From contig JAHNZQ020003150.1 of NCBI GenBank assembly GCA_019155205.2, positions 554,777 through 618,776 on the forward strand: a stretch of DNA of 64,000 nucleotides, given 5' to 3'. Of this stretch, positions 45,220-55,796 are shown one piece after another. The notes under the pieces are model-generated. The model was not told the origin of the DNA, searched no databases, and saw only the letters and a list, made by a program, of their open reading frames with translations. The number at the start of each line of letters is the position of its first letter. Positions within the stretch are counted from its first letter, which is position 1. A program made the translations under genes and the position numbers. The DNA comes from Gracilaria vermiculophylla. Taxonomy: Eukaryota; Rhodophyta; Florideophyceae; Gracilariales; Gracilariaceae.

Positions 45220-45794
45220 TTCATATTGTAATCTACCAAACCATAATATTAAAGTATTTTCTTCAATTTGTCTTGTCCAAAATTCAAAGCGTTCATTTCT
45301 AAGACAATGCTAATATTCTTCAACAAAAACGTCACCATCTAAGTTGAATTTTTTTCTGTCAGAAATAATGAAAATGCACCATTGTGACTTTCAGTACTCT
45401 ACAATTGTACGAAAAGATACCCTTTATCTGATCATGATCTTCTGGAGCAAACGTTTGCATCATTTTTCCATACATAAACGAATTCATCTTTTATTTATCT
45501 CACACTGTATTTTTCATTTGAATACAATGCCAATTTAGTGTTTTTCAATTTTCTTGCCCAAAACTCTCTTGCCACTAAATTTGTGTTTAATATCGCGTTT
45601 AACTGCAAGACGGAGAATTTTTGGACGCCTTGTAGATTATTTTCTCTATAGTTTGCTAGATGTTTATGAAAACGGAGAATTGTAACCGGATAATGGTTTA
45701 AATTTCGACCACGTTCTGCATATGATTTTCCAGTGGCTTTCAATCTTATAATTGTAAGCTGTTCGGAGCGCGAAAAAGGTGATCCTCGAGCCAT
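45220..45794 (-). pseudogene. T1 transposase, N-terminal half
   Basis: ATG at 45794 (minus) begins MARGSPFSRSEQLTIIRLKA, a helix-turn-helix DNA-binding start shared with T2 and T4. The open frame ends at 45495. Beyond it, worn sequence corresponds to the DEKKFN catalytic region and FNIMVW before D1 interrupts. Confidence 0.75.
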
Positions 45795-45921
45795 AATAAT
45801 GGATGAACTTAGTGTAGTGTTATGATTATAAAACGAGTTTTTCTTATATGTTGCGCAGAACGTCCACTATAGTACTACTTTGGCGTGTTTATCAGGTTTG
45901 GTTTGAATTTGAAACACATTG

Positions 45922-46449
45922 GCAATGGCATACATGGTACTGCTCGCACTTGAACTCTTTTACCTGGCGAAATACGGGGATACAAGGTAACATCTACCCT
46001 TGACATCTGACCAAATATAGAGGCCGACTGAAACAAATTGCAAATGCTCCGCTCTTTCTAACGGTGACCAACAAATGCTGGTCTATAGGGACAACATAGC
46101 GTGTTGCACATATTGAAGAGTTTTTATCCAAACTCGAAATTATTGGGACACAGTTCGGGCCATTGACTTTGCAAACCGGATACCGGAATATAAAAACGAG
46201 GATATCAAATTATTCTAAAACTTAAAACTATGCGTTCACACATATTTGATGCTTGAATAATTCTTGAAATGTTTATAGGTTATAGCAATTAAAATTAACT
46301 GGAATATTTGATGACCGACCCAGTATGTGTCTTTAGATAGTGATTTATTTAAAAACTATTGCTGTTATGGAAGACAATTTATCGGAAGGCATTATAGTGC
46401 AATATCCCAAAGGGTAAATTACCATGTAGGATGTTTGAACATCACTCTA
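45922..46449. other. Spacer without recognised content
   Basis: AT-rich, short frames only. Confidence 0.45.
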
Positions 46450-47011
46450 GGGAGGTGGTTCAGGGGCAGAGCATTCCTTGGGCAAGGCACACGAGGCAAA
46501 CGTAATTCCGGGACGAAGCCGTCGCAAAGGGTGTAGGAGGAAAACAAATGGAGACACCGGGGATCCGGCAAGTTCTGTGATTGAGGCAATTTCCCTAATG
46601 TTCGGTGAGAATTCTCTCCCATACACCGGGCCATTTCGGCGCGATCAGGTAATAAATTGGGCCGCGCGGGTTTCGGGCAAGCCGCGTTGAGTGGGTGGCG
46701 GACGTAGTCCGAAAGGGGTAGACCGTAGGTCCGGTGTGGATAACTTCGTACGAGGGTGAACCTGAAAGAAGGAAAAAATAATTAAGACAATGGTCCTCGG
46801 CGTCACCGGCGGTTGATTTCCGTTGTCCACGGCGTACGTTTCCAAGGTGGTGAAAGATACCCGCGTGGGCGGCAAGTTCAGATCAAAGATCCTGCTTGAT
46901 ACGGTATACTGTGCGCGACGGCGAAAGTGCCGTGGCGCTTAATACTGTAGCTCTGGGGCCGAAATGGCCAAAATAACTGAATAAATAAAATAGCAAAAAT
47001 ACAAAAATAAC
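46450..47011 (+). mobile_element. Candidate tRNA-Gly-derived SINE
   Basis: The block begins abruptly with GGGAGGTGGTTCAGGGGCAGAG, which resembles the 5' half of a tRNA-Gly (D-arm and pol III box A), followed by CACACGAGGC and AATTCCGGG where the T-arm and box B would be. Box B is degenerate. A GC-rich body of about 450 bp follows, ending in an A-rich tail (AATAAATAAAATAGCAAAAATACAAAAATAA) just before LTR A4. The tRNA head plus A-rich tail is SINE-like. There is no second copy in the window and no target duplication was found. Confidence 0.4.
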
Positions 47012-47564
47012 TGTAATATAGCGAATCCTAAGGTGTTATGGTGCTGTGCCTTTACGACGGGATATTCTTAAGGAGGGCTCGTATTTTATTAGCTGGGCCA
47101 CGTGGTGCATAATTCCGCCCGCGTGCGCTACAGTATCCTGAAGGGACAATAAAATTATTATTTATTTTAGTTAATTTATGCAGGTAATTAGTACAGTAGG
47201 GTGACCTGCCGAGGCGGGCTCCCGGCTAGATACTTAAGCTGCGGGTTGAGCTCTGCCTCTGGGGAGGTAAAGACAAGCACCCTTGAGTCTTCATCTACTT
47301 TTCCGGTTGATGTCTCTCGTCGATCAACTCAGGTTTCTAAGCCGCCGATCCCCAGGTCGCATCAGAGCAGCGCCTGTACGAGCATTGTCCGCCCAGTGAA
47401 TCTCCCCCTCCGCTTGGTGTTTGCAGATCCTTTTTAAGAATTCCCCCGGCTCGCGACAGCGGATACCGGAGACCACCTTTAGGAACACGCACCTTTGGAG
47501 TCAACAAAAACTCCTAACGGACATTGTGCTTTACTACCTCGAGAGGAGGGCTGACCGTACCACA
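47012..47564 (-). repeat. LTR of family A (copy A4)
   Basis: 553 bp in the same orientation as A3: TGTAATATAG start, GTACCACA end. Contains GCTGGGCCACGTGGTGCATAAT and the CAGGTAATTA…CAGTAG core. Flanking bases (ATAAC, AGGAT) do not match, so it may be a remnant of a rearranged element. Confidence 0.85.
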
Positions 47565-50103
47565 AGGATTAGGGGGCCCAGCGATTCTTCGTTGACGGAG
47601 CAGACGGCTCCTCCCCCTTTCCTAAAGGCGACCTCCGTGGAGCTGAGGCACGATGGTAAGGAGCCACGCGGAGCCTCTACGCGTGGCCATGAGGGTTTGT
47701 CTGGTGGGAGGGGAGCTAAGCTCCAGTCCGGGACGGCTGCTGCGGTGCACATCGAGATGCGACGTAATTCCCTGAGGTGTAACCTGTTTCGATACCGGCA
47801 CCGCCGCTTCGGGCGCAAGTGACAGCGAAACAGGTTGTAATCCCAGTGAAGTGCGGTAACCGTAGTTTCCTTGAGGAGAGCGGATGTCACGATACGTGGT
47901 TCGATAACTTCCGCTGTCCGTTGGTGTGTCCTTCAGGTCCTGGAAATTATTCTCCCGTTTCTGCAGGATGGCGGCCCTCATTGCTGGGGTGGGAGTAGTA
48001 CAGTGTACTGGCTCTCGAGACAAGCAAATCGTGTAAGGCGGTGGATAGCTCCGAGGGTTCGCGAATCGAACACTCCCGGAAGATACAGCAGAGGCGTACG
48101 AAGTAGGAGACGAGGGTGTCCTTGCCCTAGACTTGCTTCCTGAGGTGAGGCGTATATGTGGGCAAGGGCCTCTTGATCTCCCACGAGCGTGAGCTCGTCG
48201 AGCTCCTCTGAGGTGCGGGAGTCCAAAGTCAGGGTGGATGGCGGCCGGCTCCTCGAGTCCATCGGTTTAGCCGATAGTGGAGCATGGCTGCGACGAGCAG
48301 CACGGTGGTTATCCCCATATAATCCCACGAAACATGCCAGCTCCGTATAGGTGGTCTTCGAGTGCGTTGCCAAGTGATTACGCACCCTGGCGGGGATTGA
48401 GGTAAGGAATCTCTCGATAAACAACGATTTCAACCGCCGTTCGGGGTACACGTTCCCACACCGTAAGACATTCGTCCACAGCTTTTGCGAGAACTCCCTC
48501 TCGGTCATTCTCGTGTTCTGCCTATATTAGGTGACTTCTGCGTCAGCATCGGCTATCATCTCGCCCGTTGCATACCTTTTGAGGAGGATATTAACCTCCA
48601 TTGGGTACGTCGCCAAGATATTCGATACAGGATCATCCACAACGCTGATCTCCCCCGTGAGGTGTGGATGCTCCAGCGAGTGCGCTCGGCCTGTGAGGTA
48701 GAACTGAAAGCACCAGACGGCGGTACCTTCATGGGAACCATTGGTATTTCACGCTAAACGGAAGCGTGTGAGAAAAATCACCACCAAGATGGGGTTTTCG
48801 CCTGAGAAGGAGTGCTTATTCATTTGAATATCCATCCGGTGCTGGATCTTCGTGAGTCGTTTAGTGACCGACGCGTCGTAAAAAGTAGAGCGATCATTAA
48901 ACCTGTAGGTTCCCTAATCCACCACTTCGGAAAAGTGGTCGTTGAGCGGGACGACCTTTCTGACCCTCCTGCTTTTCTCCTTGGGAGGTATACTGTCATC
49001 TGAGCTGGAGATGTTCACGGATTCAGAGTATGAGCTTCTCTCCAAATCGGTACCTTGCTTTCTACTTTTCTCCCTCGATTTCTTTCCGCGCCATTTCTTT
49101 AGGTGGTCTGGGTGACTGATGATATCTCAGTTTTCGCGATTCACCCGAGGAGTATCTTGTCCTTCTCTGCTTCAATGAATTCATTCACGACCGGTCTCCC
49201 GTCCTCCTCCGCGGAGGGTAGGGGCCAGACGATGCATAGCAAGATTCCTGAGGCGTTCCCGCTTCCCTGCAGCAGTATCCTTTCGTCCTCTGGCGTGGGG
49301 AGAGGCAGTAGCTTGTGCATCTCTGCCCGGGGTCACCTTAGGTGTTGATAGAGGTCCCCTCTTGTGTACGGAAGAAAAACTCTGAAACGACGCTGCGGGG
49401 AGCCGCTTCGCGGTTTGGTAACAAACATCCGAACGGATAAAATCTGAGATCACCTCTAGTAAGGTATCAGTATTCATCAAAGCATCCACGGCACGGTAAG
49501 CGCTCTCCGTTGCGATACCCTCCACAAGGTTGTGGCGGCGCGCTCCGAAGTTTGCCTCAACACCTGCAGGTATTCTTTCGACCAGCTCCTGTCATAGCCA
49601 ATCCGTTAGGCGTGGGGCCAGCGTCTCCAGGGGGGGAGTTATCCTCCTGGTATTTGCGTCCCTGCAGCTCTTGAGGTGGCGGATGCGATGTCGTGTGGGG
49701 TTCTTCAACTTCCACGTCGGTGTTCTCCAGAAGTGTTGCAGGGGATTCCGCTTGCCTCCGATCGTGCATTCTCCTAAGCGGATTCCTGAAACGCTCAACA
49801 GAGGAGCCAGGCTTCCGAAGGAGCTTTGAGGCTCCTCCAGTCTGACGGCCATCTCCTCGGGAGCGCTGCCCGTGCTGCGCCCGCCAACTGTGTTGCTTGC
49901 TTGAGGGTCCTATAAGGGGGTTTCCATTGGGGGTTCTGAGGGATACATAAAGGAGTAGGTCGGGGGTGATTTCCTTCCGCTTCCATATCACCTTTAAAAA
50001 GAATTCCACTGTGGGGTTCCGATCGTTGCAAACTAGAATCACTGTTCTATCGCAACTTCTGCGAATCCTTTCTGAAACTGACCTTCTAAGTCGGTACACT
50101 GGT
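47565..50103 (-). pseudogene. Gypsy gag remnant (G3)
   Basis: The best block is 47978-48508 (MTEREFSQKLWTNVLRCGN, LKSLFIERFLTSIPARVRNHL), with preceding minus-strand sequence to about 48830 (FSGENPILVVIFLTRFRLA, VWCFQFYLTG). It aligns by eye with the G2 gag (FSGDDEIAIIDFLQRYRIA, MCLFQFYLKG). Upstream pieces 49181-49525 and 49557-50144 are charged, Pro/Arg-rich gag N-terminal-like sequence with stops. No protease or RT follows before A4, so pol is missing. Confidence 0.65.
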
Positions 50104-50656
50104 TTTGGTACCGTCAGTTCTCCTGTCGAGGTGGTAGCACACAACTTCCGTTAAGAGTTTTTGATGACTACAAAGGCGCAAGTTCCTAAAGGTGGTCTTC
50201 GGTATTCGCTGTCGCGGGCCGGGAGAATTCTAAAAGGGGATCCGCAAACACAAAGCGTAGGGGGAGGTTCACTGGGCGGACAATTCTCCTACAGGCGCTG
50301 CTACGAGGCGACCTGGGGATCAGTGGCTTAGAAACCATAGGATGTACGACGAGAGTCTCCAACTGGAAAAACAGATGTAGGCTCAAGGGTGCCTGGTTTA
50401 CTTCCAAAGAGGTGGAGCTTGACCGACAGATTAAGTATCAAGCCGCGAGCCCGCCTCGACAGGTCTCATTACTGTAGTAATTACCTGCACAATTAATCTA
50501 AATGAAATTTAAATTGTACCCTTTCTTAGAAGGAATGTAGCGCACGTGGGCCGGATTATGAACCACGTGGATCAGTTAAAAAAAGACAAGCCCTCTTTAA
50601 AAATATTCCGTCATAAAGCTATACCGCCATATCACCTTAGGCTCCACTGTATTACA
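50104..50656 (+). repeat. LTR of family A (copy A5), probable 5' LTR of G3
   Basis: 553 bp, start TTTGGTACCGTCAG and end CTGTATTACA, same orientation as A2 and opposite to A3/A4. Its orientation relative to the minus-strand gag is the same as LTR B relative to G2 gag, so it suits a 5' LTR. No matching target duplication and no clear TGG primer site seen. Confidence 0.8.
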
Positions 50657-51365
50657 GTCATCTTGCCATAAATTGAAAACTTCTCCGTAGAACAAGTTAA
50701 AAAGGTAGCAAAGTTTTATGGAAATCTTCTTGGAGAGCTTTGCATTCATCATAGTCTTAACGAATTCTATTTCTGTCAAAACATTTTTCAAAATAGCAGC
50801 GCACATCATAACGAAACCTTCAACAAAATATCTCTGTCGAACTTCCGTGCGTTCGTAGCGACACCTACGGCAGTAAATGTTCAAACTATCAAGATTTTCA
50901 AGACTAGAGGGTTTCTGTCAGCAAACGTAACATATCTTTTTGCTTCTATCCATAAAGATTTCAAAAAAAAAACAGTAGATGATTTTTCTTTACTCGTAGG
51001 GCTCATGTAGTGCAAAAGCGGTATTGAATTTGTTTTATTTTTCTACATTTGTATTATCTATTTCGTTTTAAGGCCGTTCCTTGCATCGTTAACAGTGAGA
51101 ATTTTTCCAATTTTATTGTACAAAACGGTTATCCTTATACATTGTGCGTATACGTTTTTGTTTATTTATGTAGCTCAGCTTTCTTTGGGCGTCCCAAAGA
51201 TCATTTTGTTTCGATAAGTGTAACGTTTGTCAGCAAATACGCCATTCTTACTCTTGAGAGCTTACAGGTTTGTTCAGTAGCTCTATCCCGGTTTCTATCT
51301 GCGCTTCATTTTATGATTTGAAGCTCTTTTTGCTTGGAAAAGGGTGAGCCTTGAGCTATATTTAC
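50657..51365 (-). pseudogene. Tc1-like transposase remnant T4
   Basis: Minus-strand translation from about 51350 gives AQGSPFSKQKELQIIK, homologous to the T1/T2 start (the ATG has become ATA). LGRPKK near 51190 looks like the GRPR-type linker of Tc1 proteins. Worn sequence runs to KFSIYGKMT at the A5 border, where a GxISxxGKT-type block is expected. Many stops; G3/A5 interrupts the C-terminal half. Confidence 0.6.
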
Positions 51366-51773
51366 TTGAGACGGATTGGTGTAAAATATATATCTTTAGA
51401 AACGATTCTATGTATATGACGTACCATAAGCAGAGTAACGAAAACTACTAAGGCATATTATAGCAGTCAAAGAATTTTTAAAGTAAATTTTATTTGCAGT
51501 ACAATAACGTGGTGGCTTCAAACCCCACAGTAGTGAAACAAGAGGTTTTCTTTCTTGAACGCTAATATCATGCCGTTGGGCCGCACATTTCATGGATTTC
51601 ATTTCAAATAAAAAATAATTGTGTTTGATGGCCTGGAATGATTTGTGGCCAAGACTAGCAGTTCTACACAGTTTCTATGCTAAAATATTGGTTTGTCAGT
51701 CATTAGAAAACAACGTTTTCTGGAATTCCGATTCCTAGACAAACTCGATGCCAAAATGTCATTAAGTACAAGT

Positions 51774-51845
51774 GTCTAACGGTCCGGTGCACGGACCTCA
51801 TATGAGGGCATATGGACCTCACATGAGCTCAGCGCACCGTCAGAC
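51774..51845. repeat. Compact palindromic block
   Basis: Outer arms GTCTAACGGT… and …ACCGTCAGAC are inverted. Inside are the hairpin GGTCCG-GTGCA-CGGACC (51781-51797), the perfect palindrome CCTCATATGAGG (51796-51807), and a second GGACCTCACATGAGCTC. A related block lies at 52126-52156. Confidence 0.65.
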
Positions 51846-52125
51846 AAAATAAAAAAAATTTAAAACCTGATTCGTAGACCTTAACATTTCGAATTTTAAA
51901 CTTGAAAAACGCCCTATAGAGCGCATCAAGTTCTGCAAGGTTCTCTGAGCATAGCATCGATTTGCAGATGTGCTGACTACTGCGACTGATTCAACACCTA
52001 AAAATGTTTCTTATCAGTTATTGTAATGGTTCGGCGCTGCCCGTCTATAAGGCACGATAAGGAGATCATATTGAAAAGAAATAGGAAAAGCATCAAATGT
52101 CTTGGTATAACTCTAAAATAAGTAC

Positions 52126-52156
52126 AATGGACCTCATATGAGCTCGCTGGTCCATT
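52126..52156. repeat. Second copy of the CCTCATATGAG palindromic motif
   Basis: AATGGACC and GGTCCATT are perfect 8-bp inverted arms around TCATATGAGCTCGCT, sharing GGACCTCATATGAG with 51792-51807. Confidence 0.6.
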
Positions 52157-52438
52157 AGAGACTCGTATAACTAAGTAAAAAGAAGGGAAACCCAGTGACT
52201 GCTGTTGACAACATGAACTTTTATACGAATATGTGCCATGATTTTCAAACGAGTTTTGAACTCTAATATTACTGGAAGTTGTTTTCTGTACATTAGTACT
52301 GCAGTAGTACAGTGCGTTTCATATTCATATCACGCCTAAAAAACGCGCCAAAGGAGTACTATAGTGCCCCTTTTGCATAACAAATAATTAAAAATCGTTT
52401 CGTAATCATAACACTATATCAATAACATCCATCATTAT

Positions 52439-52984
52439 TGTAGTACAGTGGCTCCTACAAAATTATGGTGGTTTGGCCTTAAGGCATAATATTCCTAAGG
52501 AGGGTTCGTAATTTATTAGCTGGGCCACGTGGTGCATAATATAGCCTGCGTGCGCTACAGTATCCTTAAGGTACGGTAGAATTTATTATTTATTTTAGAT
52601 ATTTTATGCAGGTAATTAGCACAGTAGTGCAACCTGCCGAGGCGGGCTCCCGGCTAGATATTTAAGCTGCCGGTTGAGCTCCACCTCTGGGGAAGTAAAG
52701 ACAAGCACCCTTGAGTCTTCTTCTACATTTTCCGGTTGGAGTCTCTTGTCTACTCTCTNNNNNNNNNNNNNNNNNNNNNNNNNNNNNNNNNNNNNNNNNN
52801 NNNNNNNNNNNNNNNNNNNNNNNNNNNNNNNNNNNNNNNNNNNNNNNNNNNNNNNNNNAATTCCCCCGGCTCGCGACAGCGGATACCGGAGACCACCTTT
52901 AGGAATACGCGCCTTTGGAGTCACTAAAAACTCCTAACGGACGTTGTGCTTTACTACCTCGACAGGAGGGCTGACAGTACCACA
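52439..52984 (-). mobile_element. Solo LTR of family A (copy A3), containing an assembly gap
   Basis: TGTAGTACAG…GTACCACA, flanked by a perfect duplication ATTAT (52434-52438, 52985-52989) whose right copy overlaps the T2 transposase ATG. This copy fixes the exact ends of family A. The 100-N gap at 52759-52858 is close to true size judging from A4. In this orientation TATTTAAG at about 52659 is TATA-like. Confidence 0.93.
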
Positions 52985-52987
52985 ATT

Positions 52988-53960
52988 ATGGCTCAAGGAT
53001 CACCTTTTTCGGGCTCCGAACAGCTTGAAATCATGTATCTAAAAGCTAATAGAAAATCTTATGTTGACATTGGCCGACTTTTAAAACGTCATCCTGTCAC
53101 GATTCTTCGTTTCCTTAATGTAGAACATAGAAATCTACGGAGCGTCCACATCTTTTAATTACTGTCAATGAACGCGGTAGAAAACGGGTACAAAGTTGAG
53201 AAAACGTTTCAAGTAATAAAATTGCAAAAACCTTAAATTTCAATGCTTTTCAATCATCATTTTGACATGAAAGCAATGAGAATATTTTATCGGTACAAAA
53301 ATATGGTAAAACGTTTCTTAAAGAAGATAGTCAAAAGTAAAAAGCAATATATTTGAATGCAACCATGGCATTCTGGAAAACTCAATAGAAAGCATTTATT
53401 GCTTCTGAAGAAACAAAATGCGACTTGGATGCTCCGGATTGTAATGAATTTTGTTGACATGGTCTTAGAAAGGAACGCTCTAAACTTTGGACAAGAACTT
53501 TTTGAGGCGGCTCTGTAATGATTTGGACTGGCATATCAAAATAAGGGAAAAGAGATATTGCATTTATGGATATACATAAAAACTGTGCATGCTATGAAGA
53601 AGTTGTTTATAACTATATGCAACTTTATGGATATTGTGTACACGGAAGAAGTTTTGTTTAACTGCAAGATAATGCAACGATACACAAATCTAAACTATTG
53701 TCGAATTGGCTACAACAACCAAAATATTATGGTAGTAGATTCGCTAGCACGCTCACCTGACGTAAGCCTCATGGAAATAAGATGGGGTTTATTATCAAGA
53801 ATGGTTTATGGCCATTGAAGGCAGTTAGGCACAGTTTTTGATTTAAAAAAGTGTGCTAAGAATTGCCGGGGCAAAACTTCTATTTCGACAATTAAAGGCT
53901 ACATTAATTCGATGTTCAAACACTTTATTTGCGTTGTTCAGCAAAAAAAAGAAAAATTAG
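52988..53960 (+). pseudogene. T2 transposase
   Basis: ATG at 52988 opens MAQGSPFSGSEQLEIMYLKA with GRLLKRHPVTILRF, the paired-type helix-turn-helix domain; the frame fails after about 53158. Later, LARSPDVSLMEIRWGLLSRM (about 53740-53800) is the W-P-A-x-S-P-D-L-N-P-I-E region. The C-terminus STIKGYINSMFKHFICVVQQ ends near 53960. Confidence 0.78.
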
Positions 53961-54134
53961 TCACTGGGTCGGTAAAGGAGACTTAAAGTTTAGAAAGCTA
54001 TTATGATTTTGAAACGGTTTTTGGACTTGAATTTATTTTAAATCTTGATTTTGCAGTCGTACAGTACCATAATCACAATTTTTGTACTTCGAGACCATCG
54101 TGATATGATTTTGAAACAGACTGTAAGTACTGTA

Positions 54135-54629
54135 TTTCGCCTCAAAATGCGAGGTGGTCTATACTTTCGAATCAATCTTAACCCCTGTGACGTACCCATT
54201 TGCCAGATCATCCATCTGCTTTGGAAATTGCGCGACTCATGTGAGTGCTGAACCTCGTTGCCCTACATCGCAATTCCTGTTAACATCTTGTAGATTCCAA
54301 CCTTACTTGCTTTCTACTGTAATCCATTGTGGCGCAATTGATATCTTTATTGTCCAAATATGCCCACCAGTGACGCAACCTCGGGACTTTCTCGCGATAA
54401 GACATCAGAACCGTTGAGAATTTTGTCAAACCCGAGTTTTCATTCAGCACCAGATTCCCCTTTCAAAGCAACGAATTCACTTATCTAAGCAGTAGATTGG
54501 ATGCGTTCACGATGTCGCAGACACTACCATACTTTCAGCCATGCTCTTTACTTTCTCCACCCTCCACGCTTTGATCCTTCCTTTACTGAAGTCAAATACG
54601 CTCTCTAATTCCCCTTTTGAACAGCTGAA
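54135..54629. other. Spacer and 5' region of the LPMO-like gene
   Basis: No repeat or coding sequence recognised; the gene start follows a pyrimidine-rich leader. Confidence 0.45.
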
Positions 54630-55796
54630 ATGCAGAAGAAAAGCACTGTGCTGTTCTTGATTACGGTCCATGCTGCAGTATGCGCTGTCGAAGCTCATCA
54701 GGCAATTGCGTATCCCTGGCCCATATCGAATGACGGAGCATGCCGCATTGGAAAGTTTAAGAACTGTCCTGGTCCGTGTCCAACTGGCGATCTTCGCCTA
54801 GATCAAACACCAGACTCGCCATCTATCACTGTTCGTCGTGGTCAGAAACTTGACATAAACATCAAACGCAACAATCATGCAGGTGGCTTTACAAGGTGGG
54901 CCATGGTGCACGTCCATCACATGCACGATAAAAAGAAACATGAACAAGCAGCTTTTTACTACACATGCGGTGATCAACGGATCACGAGCTGTAACGCGAA
55001 TAACCGGAATCGGGACTGTACGTATGACAGACGAAGAAAATACTACCGACATCAAATTCGCATCCCGGAAGTGTATGGAAACGGAGTATACGTGCTAGGC
55101 TATGCTTGGTACGGGGGAACGCAGGAAAATGGGCAAAACGGGGATTTTGGCGACTACTATGATTGCATGTATGTTCAAGTGAAAGGTGGCCCGTACAAAA
55201 AGTGGTATCAACCCACATTTAAAATGGGGGATTCAACGACCGGAAAGAATGGACTTTGTAGAGCTCGGACCAACTGGATAGGGGATTGCTGGAAGGAACC
55301 TTGCAGACATAAAAAGAAAGCGCGGAACCTCATCCCTTGGCAATTTTCCAAAGGAAAAAAGCCGGGCAAACTTTCGAATGTCGCGTTCCGGAAGCCGTAC
55401 ACAATCAGGAACGCTGGCAAGACTGCGCCCCGGTTACAAGGTATTTCCATCCGTCTTGCGGACAATCCTGGACAAGTGAAAGCAAGTTCGAAATTTGGGT
55501 CTGTTGCAAAGCTTGTGGTGCAGAAAAACAGCAGAATTACGGCCACTTGTGACGTTTCTGGAGCAGTTCGACACGTTATATTTTATCGAAACGGGCTACC
55601 CATTAGAAAGGACGAAGTTGGCCCTTTTGGCATCGCCGGTGTGTATTGGATTAAAAGAAGAGGCAAGTTTATATTGAGGTTTCATCCATGGAAAGTTGCC
55701 TTGGTGAGCGATTTTTATTCGCTATCTTGTGTGGTTTACGGTAAGGACGGCAGCGTGCAATACGCAAAATTGGACGTGCAGCAAACTTTAAAGTAG
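54630..55796 (+). CDS. LPMO-like secreted protein with C-terminal Ig-like domain
   Basis: 388 residues. The signal peptide is 1-22 (VCAVEA), so the mature protein starts HQAIAYPWP with His23, as needed for the copper histidine brace of lytic polysaccharide monooxygenases. The second brace His is likely His83 in KRNNHAGGFTRW. A terminal motif GDYYDCMYVQVKG (about 179-191) has the aromatic axial-ligand and conserved Cys pattern of these enzymes. Many Cys pairs lie between. After a basic linker (about 235-260) an Ig-like beta-sandwich follows (ITATCDVSG … YSLSCVVYG, residues 290-388). Predicted role: extracellular oxidative attack on a polysaccharide; the substrate cannot be told. The frame is intact and intronless. 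The family assignment rests on these motifs only. Confidence 0.75.
   Translation: MQKKSTVLFLITVHAAVCAVEAHQAIAYPWPISNDGACRIGKFKNCPGPCPTGDLRLDQTPDSPSITVRRGQKLDINIKRNNHAGGFTRWAMVHVHHMHDKKKHEQAAFYYTCGDQRITSCNANNRNRDCTYDRRRKYYRHQIRIPEVYGNGVYVLGYAWYGGTQENGQNGDFGDYYDCMYVQVKGGPYKKWYQPTFKMGDSTTGKNGLCRARTNWIGDCWKEPCRHKKKARNLIPWQFSKGKKPGKLSNVAFRKPYTIRNAGKTAPRLQGISIRLADNPGQVKASSKFGSVAKLVVQKNSRITATCDVSGAVRHVIFYRNGLPIRKDEVGPFGIAGVYWIKRRGKFILRFHPWKVALVSDFYSLSCVVYGKDGSVQYAKLDVQQTLK

Larger units (their letters stand above)
37675..45921 (-). mobile_element. Tc1-like transposon T1, split by D1 and Copia2
   Basis: On the minus strand the 5' terminal repeats lie at 45818-45921, then the transposase N-terminus (45220-45794), then element D1, then Copia2, then the transposase C-terminal half (about 37830-38235) and the 3' terminal repeats at 37679-37814. 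Subtracting D1 and Copia2 leaves about 1.29 kb, the same size as T2 and a normal Tc1 length. Each end has two copies of a ~20-bp repeat (outer and inner), an IR/DR arrangement. The transposase is disrupted by stops as well as by the insertions. Confidence 0.78.
52308..54134 (+). mobile_element. Tc1-like transposon T2 hosting solo LTR A3
   Basis: Ends are TACAGTGCGTTTCA (left) and …TTTTGAAACAGACTGTAAGTACTGTA (right). Outer repeats at 52314-52337 and 54098-54119 and inner repeats at 52395-52412 and 54001-54017 share a TTTCAAAATCATA core, giving an IR/DR structure. Without A3 and its duplication it is about 1.28 kb, matching T1. The transposase is disrupted. Confidence 0.82.
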
